64,000 nucleotides of DNA from Corynebacterium sp. HMSC036D02 (lineage in GTDB: Bacteria; Actinomycetota; Actinomycetes; Mycobacteriales; Mycobacteriaceae): the NCBI RefSeq assembly GCF_001836165.1, contig NZ_KV827675.1, positions 1 through 64,000 of the forward strand, given 5' to 3'. The notes beneath the pieces were generated by a model. That model worked only from the letters and a program-made list of their open reading frames with translations. It was not told the origin of the DNA and searched no databases. Positions 34,764 to 43,210 of this stretch are shown piece by piece. Position numbers and translations under genes: made by a program. Positions within the stretch are counted from its first letter, which is position 1, and each line of letters opens with the position of its first letter.

Positions 34764-35888
34764 ATGGCCGCGGTCACGTTCATCCACACCTCAGATTTCC
34801 AGCTAGGCATGACCCGCTGGTTCTTAAGCCCCGCCGCGCAGTCGCGCTTTGATGATGACCGCGAAGCAGCGGTCCTGCGGCTCGGGGAGTTGGCCACCGA
34901 GACAGGTGCCGAGTTCATCGTCGTGGCCGGTGATGTTTTTGAGCACAATTCCCTGAGCACGTCCACGCTGCTGCGCGCCAAGGACATGTTCAAGCGCCTG
35001 CCGGTGCCGGTCTACCTGCTGCCTGGCAACCACGATCCTCTCGTGGCGGATTCCATCTTCTTCAACTCCTTTGCGGATAACGTGCACGTCATCGCGGATT
35101 CAGAGCCCATCGAGGTGCGCCCAGGCGTGGAAATCGTCGGCGCCCCCTACTTGTCCAAGCGGGCCAATTATGACCTGGTGCGCCGCGCGCTGGAGCCGCT
35201 GCAGCCTGCCGATGAGGGCACGGTTCGCATCGCGGTGGGACATGGCCAGGTGGAGTCCCGCGCGGGCGAGGGCGAGGACTCTGACGCAGATACTATCGAC
35301 CTCTCCTTCGTGGAGGAGTGCCTGGATAAAGGCGTTATTGATTATCTGGCGCTGGGGGATACGCACTCCACCGAATCCTTGGGCCGTACCGGCAAGGTGT
35401 GGTTCTCCGGCAGCCCGGAGACCACGGCCTTCGACGATAGGGAGCGCGATTCGGGCAATGCCTTGGTGGTGACCGTTGAGGGGGCGCGGGTGGACGTCGC
35501 CAAGCACCGCGTCGGTCGCTGGGACTTCCGGGCGATTGATGCGGACGTTAATTCACTGGAGGAGGTCGAGGCTTTTCTTGCGGGGCTAGACGCCGTTCCG
35601 GAGAAGATCCGCACCGCGGTGAAATACAGTCTGCGTGGCACTGTGGGGTTGAGCGCGCAGGCTCGTTTGGAGCAGGGCTTGGCGGAGCTAGAGGAGGTCT
35701 TCGCCTCCCTCAAGCCGCGCGAGAGGACGATGGATCTGCACCTAGCGCCCTCCGAAGAGGAGCTCAGCGAATTGAGCTTGAGCGGTTATGCCGCGGATGC
35801 CCTGGCGGAGCTGCTCGAGGACCTAGATAATCCCACCGCCCGCGACGCCGCCAACCTGCTGTTCCGCCTCAGCGCGATGGGAGCTTAA
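34764..35888 (+). CDS. SbcD-like metallophosphoesterase (DNA repair exonuclease family)
   Basis: 374 residues. Calcineurin-like metal motifs are visible: HTSDFQLG (8-15), VVAGDVFEHN (about 53-62), LPGNHD (about 88-93), GHGQVES and GDTHSTE. The first motif is normally D-x-H; here it is Asp11-Phe-Gln13, so one expected metal ligand is replaced by Gln. The C-terminal third is a helical capping region. It precedes an SbcC-like ATPase by three bases, matching the SbcD-SbcC arrangement. Ribosome site AGGGAG precedes the ATG. A 62-base gap separates it from the SWIM gene. Confidence 0.88.
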   Translation: MAAVTFIHTSDFQLGMTRWFLSPAAQSRFDDDREAAVLRLGELATETGAEFIVVAGDVFEHNSLSTSTLLRAKDMFKRLPVPVYLLPGNHDPLVADSIFFNSFADNVHVIADSEPIEVRPGVEIVGAPYLSKRANYDLVRRALEPLQPADEGTVRIAVGHGQVESRAGEGEDSDADTIDLSFVEECLDKGVIDYLALGDTHSTESLGRTGKVWFSGSPETTAFDDRERDSGNALVVTVEGARVDVAKHRVGRWDFRAIDADVNSLEEVEAFLAGLDAVPEKIRTAVKYSLRGTVGLSAQARLEQGLAELEEVFASLKPRERTMDLHLAPSEEELSELSLSGYAADALAELLEDLDNPTARDAANLLFRLSAMGA

Positions 35889-35891
35889 ACC

Positions 35892-38477
35892 ATGATGCAG
35901 CTACATTCTGTTGAACTGAACAACGTCCGCGGTGTGGAGCACCTAGAGGTCAAAGACCTCCCGGAGAACGGCGTGGTGGTTATCGGCGGGCCGAACGAGG
36001 CCGGCAAATCCACGCTGGTGGAGGCTATTGACTTCGTGCTGACGGAAAAGCACACGGCCAATTCCAAGCCGGTGAGAGCGCTGCAGCCTGCAGGCCGCGA
36101 TGTGGGACCTGAGGTCACGCTGGAGGCGACCGTGGGGCCTTACCGCTTCCGCATTCGCAAGCGGTGGGTGAAGAAACGCACGTCGGAGCTGCATGTTTTC
36201 GCCCCACGCCCGGGCCAGTGGACCGGTGCCGAGGCGGATGGGGAGTTGGAGCGCATCCTCAGTGAGCACGTGGACCGCGCGCTTCTCGACGCCCTCTTCG
36301 TCCGCCAGGACGAGCACCACCAAGGCATCGCCGCAGTGGGCATTCCTTCCCTGACCGCAGCGCTGGAGGAGGAAACCGGGGCGAGTTCCGCGGCGGAAGA
36401 CTCCGAGCTGCTCACGCGCATTGAGGCGGAGTATAAGGAGTACTTCACCGCGAAGACGGACAAGCCGGCGGGGGATTTTAAGGCCGCCATCGCCGCGCTG
36501 TCAGATGCAAAGGAGAAGCAGGCTGCTGCCGAGTCTGCATTGCGCGAACTCGATGGAGTGGTGGAGCGCTATGAAGCTGCCGAGCTGAAGAAGTCTGAGG
36601 CCGAAGCCGCTTTGCCGGACGCTGCGGAAGAGTGCGAGCGCCGGGACAGTGAGCTTGTTGCTGCCCGGGCCGCCCAGGAGAAGGTCACAGCGCAGGAGGC
36701 GGCCGTGACGAGGGCAGCGGAGGCCGTAACGCGCGCGGAGGCGGAAGCGGAGCGCCGTAAAGCTGTGGTTGCTGAGCATGCCGCGGCTATTGATACTGCT
36801 GAGCGCGCCGCCGCAGCGGTTATGGAAGCCCGCGAGCGGGCCAAGGAAGAAGCCGCCGCCCGTAGGAAACTAGAGGAGGAGCGCGCCGAGGTTCATCAGC
36901 GCTATGAGGCCGTGCGCGAGGAGCGCCAGCGCGCCCGCCGCGCCCAGCAACGCGCTGAACGCGAGGCCCTGGGCACCCGCCTCGAAACACTGAACAAGTT
37001 GGAAGAGACTTTGGCCTCCCGCCGCCGCGAGCTGGCTGCCACTCCGGACGTACCACACCTTCAAGATCTGGAAGCTGCGGCTCGTGAGGTCACCGTCCAG
37101 GAGCGTCTGCGGGCTGCCGCGGCGGCCAAGCTTCACCTTTCAGGAGAAGGCTCCGTCGTCGTTGATGGTGAGGAACGCGCGCTGGAGAGTAGCAAAGAAC
37201 TGGCAGTTGAGCTGCGTGAGGGCACCACCCTTCAGCTCGGTGAGGTTACAGCCCGCTATGCAGCAGGCGCTGGTGAAACCGGTGAGGAAGGCGTGGAGAA
37301 GGCCCGCGCTGAGCTCGCGCGCCTACTGGAAGATGCCGGGTGCGAGGATCTTGAGTCCGCCCGTGCCGCTCACGAGAAACACACCGAACTCGCCTCTGCT
37401 CTCGACACTGCCGCTCGCGAACTGGCCGCCGCACTCGGCGGGGAGGACCTCGGTGAGCTGCGTGCGCGTTTTGAGGCCAGTGCAGAGGATAATGAGGACG
37501 CCGTGGACGCCGCCGGGATTGCCGAGGATTCTGCGAAGCCGCGAGAGTTGGACGTGGTGGAGCGCGAGGAAGAGGAGCTGCGCAGGAAGCTCGATGAGCT
37601 TGACCGCGCTGTGGCTCCCTACCGTGAGAACAAGGCAGGCGTGGCATTGGAGGTAGCCACCGTGCGCGCGGAGGAGGCCACCGCGCAGCGCGATGCCAAG
37701 GCCGCAGCAGTGGAGGCTGCCCGTGCTCAGCTCAGTGATGCCGACGTGACTGCAGCAATTGAGGCAGCACAGACTGAGCTGGCGAAGGAGAAGGCGGCTT
37801 TAGAGGAGATGTCTGCTGTGGACGTGGAAACTGCCGAGCACTTAGCTCAGGGAGCGCACACACACCTGGACTCCCTGAAGTCAGCGGTAAACACGGCGGT
37901 TGGCGATATGCGCGAGCTCAATGGGCTCATCACAATGCACTCCGGTGCGGCTGAGGACGCGGAGAAAGCCACCGCGGAGCTGGAAGTAGCGCATGAGCGG
38001 CACGCTGCCATCGAGCGCCGAGCGAATGCCGCGCGCTACCTCCGCACGCTCATGCTGCGCCATCGCGATGCCGCCCGTCAGCGCTATGCCGCGCCGTTTG
38101 TCGCGGCGCTCAACGGCTTGGCCCGCACGGTCTTCGGTGGCGATGTGGACTTTGAACTCTCAGAAGAGCTCAAGGTCCAGGCTCGCAGCCGCAATGGTGA
38201 GACCGTAGCCTTCAACGCGCTGTCCGGTGGCGCCAAGGAGCAGTTGAGCATCTTGACGCGCTTTGCCATAGCGCAGCTGGTCTCTGAAGAACCGGTGCCG
38301 GTCATCATCGATGACGCCTTGGGCTCCACTGACTCACAGCGCCTTCAGCTCATGGCGGCGTTGTTTAGCAAGGCTGGAAGGAACACGCAGGTCATTGTGC
38401 TGACCTGTATGCCGCAGCGCTACTCGTGGGTATCTGGGCGCACGGACTTAGATATGGAGAAACTTACAAGCTCCTAA
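35892..38477 (+). CDS. SbcC/Rad50-like AAA ATPase with long coiled coil
   Basis: 861 residues. The N-terminal lobe has Walker A GPNEAGKST (about 35-43). The C-terminal lobe has the ABC-type signature LSGGAKEQLS and Walker B PVIIDDALGSTD. Between them is coiled coil rich in Ala, Glu and Arg (about 200-360 and 590-740). A beta-rich insert interrupts it around 415-455 (KLHLSGEGSVVVDGEE). I see no CxxC zinc hook at the coiled-coil apex, so dimerisation must differ from true SbcC/Rad50. It is also shorter than E. coli SbcC (about 1050). With the phosphoesterase upstream it should form a DNA-end-processing nuclease complex. A second ATG at 35895 is an alternative start. Confidence 0.88.
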   Translation: MMQLHSVELNNVRGVEHLEVKDLPENGVVVIGGPNEAGKSTLVEAIDFVLTEKHTANSKPVRALQPAGRDVGPEVTLEATVGPYRFRIRKRWVKKRTSELHVFAPRPGQWTGAEADGELERILSEHVDRALLDALFVRQDEHHQGIAAVGIPSLTAALEEETGASSAAEDSELLTRIEAEYKEYFTAKTDKPAGDFKAAIAALSDAKEKQAAAESALRELDGVVERYEAAELKKSEAEAALPDAAEECERRDSELVAARAAQEKVTAQEAAVTRAAEAVTRAEAEAERRKAVVAEHAAAIDTAERAAAAVMEARERAKEEAAARRKLEEERAEVHQRYEAVREERQRARRAQQRAEREALGTRLETLNKLEETLASRRRELAATPDVPHLQDLEAAAREVTVQERLRAAAAAKLHLSGEGSVVVDGEERALESSKELAVELREGTTLQLGEVTARYAAGAGETGEEGVEKARAELARLLEDAGCEDLESARAAHEKHTELASALDTAARELAAALGGEDLGELRARFEASAEDNEDAVDAAGIAEDSAKPRELDVVEREEEELRRKLDELDRAVAPYRENKAGVALEVATVRAEEATAQRDAKAAAVEAARAQLSDADVTAAIEAAQTELAKEKAALEEMSAVDVETAEHLAQGAHTHLDSLKSAVNTAVGDMRELNGLITMHSGAAEDAEKATAELEVAHERHAAIERRANAARYLRTLMLRHRDAARQRYAAPFVAALNGLARTVFGGDVDFELSEELKVQARSRNGETVAFNALSGGAKEQLSILTRFAIAQLVSEEPVPVIIDDALGSTDSQRLQLMAALFSKAGRNTQVIVLTCMPQRYSWVSGRTDLDMEKLTSS

Positions 38478-38501
38478 GTCCTAGCGTGTAGGGTATGAGC
38501 C

Positions 38502-39011
38502 ATGACAGCGGACACTCGATGGCTCACCGAAAGCGAACAGAACCTCTGGCGGCATATTCTGGCCAGCATTCGCAAGATTAATCGCGGCATGGAGGAAACT
38601 CTCTTAGCCTGTAGCGATATCTCTGCGGCGGAGTTTGCAGTCCTCGTCTCGCTTTCGGAGGCACCTGAGCACACGCTGCGTTTGCGCGAGTTGTGCTCGG
38701 AACTGGACTGGGACCGCTCCCGCGCCTCCCACCAAATCACCCGCATGGAGAAGCGGGGTTTGGTGTGCAAAGAAAAGTGCGCGGGCGATGCGCGCGGTGT
38801 TGAAGTCGTTATGACGAAGCTCGGACAGGAGCGCCTTGAGGCGGCGGTGCCTGAGCACGTTGAGTCCGTACGCCGCATGGTCTTTGATCACCTCGATCCT
38901 GCCGATGCCCCTGCACTCCTGCGATTCTGTGAGGGGGTCCTCTCAGAGAGCAACCTTCCGGGCTATGAGGGCTTCGTTCCGGATGAACGCTTGGGCCTCC
39001 ACGCCGACTAG
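38502..39011 (+). CDS. MarR-family transcriptional regulator
   Basis: 169 residues. The winged helix-turn-helix is at about 45-115 (LRLRELCSELDWDRSRASHQITRMEKRGLV), with the wing DARGVEVVMTKLGQERL. The N- and C-terminal helices form the usual dimerisation region. TAGGGT ends 7 bases before the ATG, so the transcript is probably leaderless. It is 24 bases downstream of the SbcC-like gene, but its own promoter makes co-regulation uncertain. Targets and ligand unknown. Confidence 0.9.
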   Translation: MTADTRWLTESEQNLWRHILASIRKINRGMEETLLACSDISAAEFAVLVSLSEAPEHTLRLRELCSELDWDRSRASHQITRMEKRGLVCKEKCAGDARGVEVVMTKLGQERLEAAVPEHVESVRRMVFDHLDPADAPALLRFCEGVLSESNLPGYEGFVPDERLGLHAD

Positions 39012-39076
39012 CTCCGCTTAGCGCGAGTAGAGTAGGGCCCGTCCGTTTACGCACTAGGAGGTGACTTTCCCGCACC

Positions 39077-39370
39077 ATGATGGGACAAGAACTGTTTGAG
39101 CATCCGCAGCGTCAGTACACCACGTATGGCATCACCCCATTGACAGAGCTCAGCGCTCAGGTAGGCCCCGTTGAGGACCTAGAGGAGCTCACTGAGGAAC
39201 AAGCCACCGCACTTGAGACTGCCCTTGAACAGCATCCGGAGGGTGCATTGACTTTCGATGACGCTTCGCAGCTGTGGATCGTCGGCGCGGAAGAAGATAT
39301 TGAGCGCATGTTCCAGGACCGCGAAGATTTCGTCGAAGCGCTCAATAACAACGAGGACCCTGGGGTCTAG
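39077..39370 (+). CDS. Small acidic hypothetical protein
   Basis: 97 residues, strongly acidic and helical (LEELTEEQATALETALEQ). No known domain, signal peptide or membrane segment. AGGAGGTG at 39056-39063 lies 13 bases before the ATG at 39077, a rather long spacing; the ATG at 39080 is an alternative. Confidence 0.65.
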   Translation: MMGQELFEHPQRQYTTYGITPLTELSAQVGPVEDLEELTEEQATALETALEQHPEGALTFDDASQLWIVGAEEDIERMFQDREDFVEALNNNEDPGV

Positions 39371-39550
39371 CCCACAGTCGGTGTCAAACTAAAGGCGGAT
39401 AGCGGCGGAAATATCTGCGTTTAACTACGGACGGCTCTGCATAAACTGCTAAGATACTCTGTGTTAAAGGGCGAGCATCCCCCATGCTTTTTAAAGACAG
39501 CTTCAATGAGAGCGCAGTCTGGCTAGGGGAGCTAAGTGAAAGGACTAAAC

Positions 39551-39760
39551 ATGATCGGCGAGCGCGTTTTGGCTCAGGAGCAGCGCGAAGCAGCTGCACG
39601 TGACAAGGCTGACGGCTGGGTATCCGTCTTCGTTCAGTGGATTCCCTCCATGCTTCTCTCCGTGGTGATGCTGGGCGCCTTGATGTTCGGCATGTACTAC
39701 ATCGAGCACGGCACCTTGGATATCACCCAGCCGATCGTCAACCAGTACATCACCCAGTAA
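39551..39760 (+). CDS. Small single-span membrane protein
   Basis: 69 residues: a charged N-terminus (MIGERVLAQEQREAAARDKADG), one hydrophobic helix (VQWIPSMLLSVVMLGALMFGMYY) and a short polar end. ATG 39551 is chosen for the GAAAGGAC site 5-12 bases upstream; a GTG at 39536 lacks one. The leader is about 90 bases long, because a TAAGAT hexamer lies at 39450-39455. A small AGCAT/ATGCT hairpin followed by TTTT lies within the leader. Function unknown. A terminator follows at 39810-39839. Confidence 0.65.
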   Translation: MIGERVLAQEQREAAARDKADGWVSVFVQWIPSMLLSVVMLGALMFGMYYIEHGTLDITQPIVNQYITQ

Positions 39761-39809
39761 CTGGTTCGCTCCTCACGCTGCCGCCAAGCGGGGGAAAACA
39801 GCTGACTTC

Positions 39810-39839
39810 AAGCCCCAGCAGAATTGCCTGCTGGGGCTT
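39810..39839 (+). terminator. Terminator after the small membrane protein
   Basis: Perfect 12-bp stem AAGCCCCAGCAG / CTGCTGGGGCTT with a 6-base loop. Only a weak T-rich tail. Confidence 0.75.
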
Positions 39840-39880
39840 CATCCTTCTCACCTGCCACCCTCTCAACCTTTCATCCGTCT

Positions 39881-39972
39881 CTCTTCGCGCTCACTCACTT
39901 CTCGCCCGCGCCCTTCGCGCTCACCGTGGGCCTTAATCTGCTGCCACAAACATGCTCGGTGAGCGCGAAGGG
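39881..39972. repeat. Second copy of the CCCTTCGCGCTCACC inverted element
   Basis: CCCTTCGCGCTCACC (39911-39925) and its exact complement GGTGAGCGCGAAGGG (39958-39972) are separated by 32 bases, the same spacing as at 829-890. About half of the 32 spacer positions also match, including CCT-n-AATC and CCAC. A further near-copy, TCTTCGCGCTCAC, starts at 39882. It lies just upstream of the gene at 40019. Confidence 0.85.
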
Positions 39973-40018
39973 AGTATCTATCAGGCAGGGAGTGTATTCA
40001 TCCGATAGCCTGAACTCC

Positions 40019-40459
40019 ATGGACTCTCGCATCTACGTTCGCTATCTCAACGGCCCGCTCCTGTGGCTGGGAATTATCGTTGGCTTTGCCGTCGTGGCCG
40101 CGGTGGTTCCCACGATGATTGACTCCACGTGGGCGGCAATCCTCTTCGGCGCCCTGGTGCTCGCCGCAACTGTGGCTTGCATTCTGATGCGGGTGAAGAT
40201 CGTCGTGAGTGACGACGACGTTGCGGTCTCCATCCTGGGCATATTCACGAAGAGGATTCCACTCAGCGATATCACCGGGGCGAGCGTCGGTCCCGCGACC
40301 GGGCTCAAGGAAGGCGCAGGCCCGCGCATTGTCGACGGAGCTTCGGCGTACATCGTGTCCGGGCCGACTGTGCGCATTGAACAGGGCAGCAGCTGCGTGA
40401 TTGCCTCCGCGAAGAATCCGGAAGAAGTGGTCGCGGATATTGAGTCGCGCTTGCGCTAG
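40019..40459 (+). CDS. Membrane protein with two N-terminal helices and PH-like domain (DUF3093-like)
   Basis: 146 residues. Two hydrophobic helices (about 13-33 and 42-60) form a hairpin, followed by a small beta-rich domain (VKIVVSDDDVAVSILGIFTKRIPLSDITG) typical of bacterial PH-like membrane proteins and of DUF3093. The inner ATG at 40019 is chosen because the upstream frame runs through the repeat element. A TAGCCT hexamer ends 7 bases before it. Function unknown. Confidence 0.7.
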   Translation: MDSRIYVRYLNGPLLWLGIIVGFAVVAAVVPTMIDSTWAAILFGALVLAATVACILMRVKIVVSDDDVAVSILGIFTKRIPLSDITGASVGPATGLKEGAGPRIVDGASAYIVSGPTVRIEQGSSCVIASAKNPEEVVADIESRLR

Positions 40460-40467
40460 TTCCATAT

Positions 40468-40565
40468 CCCCAGACCTCGATCCCGAAACCTCCTGGTGGG
40501 TGGTGAGACGTCGGCAAGCGCTGGGCGACGCCCACCTGGGCAGGTTGCGGGTTTCAGGTCTGGGG
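40468..40565. repeat. Inverted-repeat element related to 21909-22054
   Basis: Arms CCCCAGACCT (40468-40477) and AGGTCTGGGG (40556-40565) are exact complements. Inside, CGTCG and CGACG enclose GCAAGCGCTGGG, and GGTGGG pairs with CCCACC. The terminal AGACCT and the internal GACGCCCACCTG are shared with the hutH-hutU element. It lies between the PH-like gene and the tRNA gene and could also act as a terminator for the former. Confidence 0.65.
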
Positions 40566-40661
40566 GAATGCAAAATGCGCACGGTTGCCCCGCACACGTG
40601 GCGTCGTTGAAACGGTGGGCCGAGGCGCGGCATAGTGCGGGGCGGTTTAGGCATGAAAAAG

Positions 40662-40735
40662 TGCCCCTGACAGGGATCGAACCTGCGACCTTCGGTACCG
40701 GAAACCGATGCTCTAATCCGCTGAGCTACAAGGGC
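40662..40735 (-). tRNA. tRNA-Arg (anticodon CCG)
   Basis: Read on the minus strand: acceptor GCCCTTG pairs with CAGGGGC. The D arm is GCTCAGCGGATTAGAGC. The anticodon stem is TCGGT / ACCGA with loop TTCCGGT (anticodon CCG, codon CGG). The T arm is GCAGGTTCGATCCCTGT. The discriminator base is A; CCA is not encoded. TTTTTC follows the 3' end and should terminate transcription. Confidence 0.95.
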
Positions 40736-40824
40736 ATTGCTGGCGAAATGCCAACGATGCGATTCTAGCCTATAAAGACTGAAGCGCAGTAATTGGCCTC
40801 ACGCCGATGGGGGTGTGATGGGAG

Positions 40825-40857
40825 GAAGGGGCGGCTAGGTAAGTAATCCGCCCCTTC
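40825..40857 (-). terminator. Hairpin downstream of the secreted hydrolase gene
   Basis: Perfect 10-bp stem GAAGGGGCGG / CCGCCCCTTC with a 13-base loop, 18 bases beyond the stop at 40875. No T-run. Confidence 0.6.
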
Positions 40858-40874
40858 ATCGCTCCGCACCTGTG

Positions 40875-42476
40875 TTACTGGGTGGGCTGCTCCTGAGCCT
40901 GGGGCTGGTCAAAGAAGCCCGGCGCATCTGCGGTGTGGACCTCACCGGTGCGCAGGTAATCAACCACAATCTGGTTCACAGCCTGGTTTCCCATGGCGAA
41001 GTGTCCGTGGCCCGGGCCGTGGACGGTCACCACGCGGGACTGCATCGGGTCAGACAGGCCGCGGTAGAAGGCATACGGGGTCTGCGGGTCGCCGGTGGAC
41101 TGAATCTGCAGCGGCTTGGTAGCCAGCTGCGCGCCGCTGACCTGTACCGGCTTGGTGATTGGTGCGCGGCCACCGCAGCCGACGCCGGAGGCGTACATGG
41201 AGTTAAACAGCGTGAAGGGGTCAACGGTGACGTAGTTGGACCACAGGAAGGCCGGGATGCGCGTCGGATCCATCGGGGCGGTGTTCTCGTTGCACATGAT
41301 GATGTTCTGCATACTCTGGGTATTCACCAGGCTCTGGATCGCAGCTTCCTGGTCCGCTTCGCTAGCCTGCGGCTCGATTGCGTTGAAGTCGAGCGGTTCG
41401 ATGCCACCGATGTGCTTGGCCATCGCGTCCCAGGCCTCTGGGCGCGGGACTACCTGGTCGCGCGTTACCTGGAGGGTAGGGGAGGTAGCCTGGATGCCCT
41501 GCGGGTTGGATGCCTTGCCTGCGAGGTGCTCGGCCTGCACGCGCAGTTCGCCCGTGGCGGTCATGATATTCGCGCCCGGCTGGCCGGCGAATTCGAGGCC
41601 CGGCGGGAGATCACCAATCTCGGCGTCCGGCGGCAATACGGTGGGGCGCACGCCGGCCTCGGCGGCGACAATCTGAGACCAGCGCTCGTAGGCCTTCAGC
41701 GGAGTCTTGCCCGCGTGGTAGGTGTCATCGTTCTTCGCCACGAAGTTAAAGAAGTCATGCAGGGCATTTTCGTAGCCTGCCTGCTGGGATGCGAAGATCT
41801 GGTTCCAGGCCATGTCCGGATTCATGCCGGAATCCAGCACCACCTTGTCGGTGTGCTGCGGGAAGAGAGTGGCGTAGGTCGACCCCAGGAAGGTGCCGTA
41901 GGACAGGCCAGCGATGTTAATGCGTTCATCGCCGAGTGCCTGGCGTACAACCTCCCAGTCGCGGGCGGTGTTCTCTGTGGTAAGGGAGTCGGTGTAGCCC
42001 GGGGTGTTCTTCTCGCAGTTGTTGCGGGTAACGGCACCTGCCTTCGTGAGAGTCTCTAGCGGATTGCCTGTGGCCGCGGTCATGGAGCAGTTCAGCGCGC
42101 CGGAATCGCGCAGGCCGCGCGGCTGGACGCCGATGATGTCGAACTCCTGCTCAATCTCGTCTGGCCAATTCGCGTTGTTCACCCAGGCGTATGCATCGCC
42201 GCTCGGGCCGCCCGGGTTGGTAAACAGGCTGCCCTTGCGCTCGCCGGTGGCCTTGAGGCGAATGAGTCCGACGTCGATGGTGCCCTTTTCCGGCGCATCG
42301 TGATAGGTCGGAGCCGTAACGTGACCGCACTCGGCGCGCTCCTCAGTGACCCCCTCCGGGCACGGCCCCCACTTGATGGTGGGTTGGTCTGCGTGGGCAA
42401 CAGCGGGCGCGGCAACCAGGCCGGCAGCAACAGCTACGGGTCCCAGCACCGAGCCTAAAACGCGAGAAAGACGCAT
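40875..42476 (-). CDS. Secreted alpha/beta hydrolase, tripeptidyl aminopeptidase-like
   Basis: 533 residues. An N-terminal signal peptide (RVLGSVLGPVAVAAGLVAAPAVAHA, cleavage near residue 29) directs export. The alpha/beta-hydrolase core has GSLFTNPGGPSGD (oxyanion loop), the nucleophile elbow GLSYGTFLG, the acid in IQSTGDPQTPY and the His in GPGHGHFAMG. Four or more Cys after the signal could form disulfides. This layout is that of Streptomyces tripeptidyl aminopeptidases and corynebacterial secreted proline iminopeptidase-like enzymes. It probably releases peptides or amino acids outside the cell; the true substrate is unknown. Confidence 0.88.
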   Translation of the reverse strand: MRLSRVLGSVLGPVAVAAGLVAAPAVAHADQPTIKWGPCPEGVTEERAECGHVTAPTYHDAPEKGTIDVGLIRLKATGERKGSLFTNPGGPSGDAYAWVNNANWPDEIEQEFDIIGVQPRGLRDSGALNCSMTAATGNPLETLTKAGAVTRNNCEKNTPGYTDSLTTENTARDWEVVRQALGDERINIAGLSYGTFLGSTYATLFPQHTDKVVLDSGMNPDMAWNQIFASQQAGYENALHDFFNFVAKNDDTYHAGKTPLKAYERWSQIVAAEAGVRPTVLPPDAEIGDLPPGLEFAGQPGANIMTATGELRVQAEHLAGKASNPQGIQATSPTLQVTRDQVVPRPEAWDAMAKHIGGIEPLDFNAIEPQASEADQEAAIQSLVNTQSMQNIIMCNENTAPMDPTRIPAFLWSNYVTVDPFTLFNSMYASGVGCGGRAPITKPVQVSGAQLATKPLQIQSTGDPQTPYAFYRGLSDPMQSRVVTVHGPGHGHFAMGNQAVNQIVVDYLRTGEVHTADAPGFFDQPQAQEQPTQ

Positions 42477-42580
42477 AGAATAAGGCTCCTAGAATCGTTA
42501 ATTAGTACGTGCCTTATCCTATGCGCCGGGGGTGATGTGAGCCGAGTGTTCGGAAGGGGCGGGTGCCCCCGAACGTCACA

Positions 42581-43210
42581 TTACTTAACAATCACCACAA
42601 TGAGATCACGCGGGCCGTGGACACCCTCCACGCGGGAGAGCTCGATATCCGAGGTCGCGGAAGGGCCCGAGATCCACGTTGCCGGGCGCTCCGGGTTCAT
42701 GCGGGAGACCATCTCCGGGACGCCATAGACAATCTGGTCCTTGCGCACGATGCACACGTGACGGTCCGGCACCAAGGTCAGCGCGCGGCGGCCACAGGTC
42801 TCATTGGACTCGAGCACGATGGTGCCGGTCTGGGCGGAGGTGACGTGGGATTCGGTCACCACTGCATCGACGGCGTCGAGCTCGCGCGGGTCCTTGGCAT
42901 TGTCATCCGGGGTAATGGTTCCCTCGAAGCCGTCGAGAAGCCCAGCGTCCATGCCGGGTGCGTAGACGACGTTCGAGCAGCCGCGCTCGGTGAGGATGTC
43001 CACAAGGGTGGAGTTCAGTCCAGACTCATCGGTGACGTGCACATCAGCCTTGTAGTCTTCGAGGCGGTCCACCAGCATCTCACGCAGCTCATCTTCGTTG
43101 AGCGTGCCTTGCTTCTGGTACTCGCGCGGAATGTCTACGTGCTCCGGCAGGCCGGCCTGCTTCTGGGCGGCTGAAATTCGGTTGAGGATTTCCTCTTTGG
43201 CGGTGGTCAC
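42581..43210 (-). CDS. lutC: L-lactate utilisation protein LutC (LUD domain)
   Basis: 209 residues, an LUD-domain protein that with LutA and LutB oxidises L-lactate to pyruvate. AVVTESHVTSAQTGTIVLES and the C-terminal DIELSRVEGVHGPRDLIVVIV are the family hallmarks. The start is a GTG at 43210 overlapping the lutB stop by four bases (GTGA); a longer open frame to 43540 is just read-through opposite lutB. Last gene of the lutABC operon. Confidence 0.93.
   Translation of the reverse strand: MTTAKEEILNRISAAQKQAGLPEHVDIPREYQKQGTLNEDELREMLVDRLEDYKADVHVTDESGLNSTLVDILTERGCSNVVYAPGMDAGLLDGFEGTITPDDNAKDPRELDAVDAVVTESHVTSAQTGTIVLESNETCGRRALTLVPDRHVCIVRKDQIVYGVPEMVSRMNPERPATWISGPSATSDIELSRVEGVHGPRDLIVVIVK

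Noticed and set aside
39824..40018. Upstream extension of the PH-like membrane protein
   Set aside because: The frame passes through the inverted repeat element and has no ribosome site; the inner ATG has a fitting -10 hexamer.
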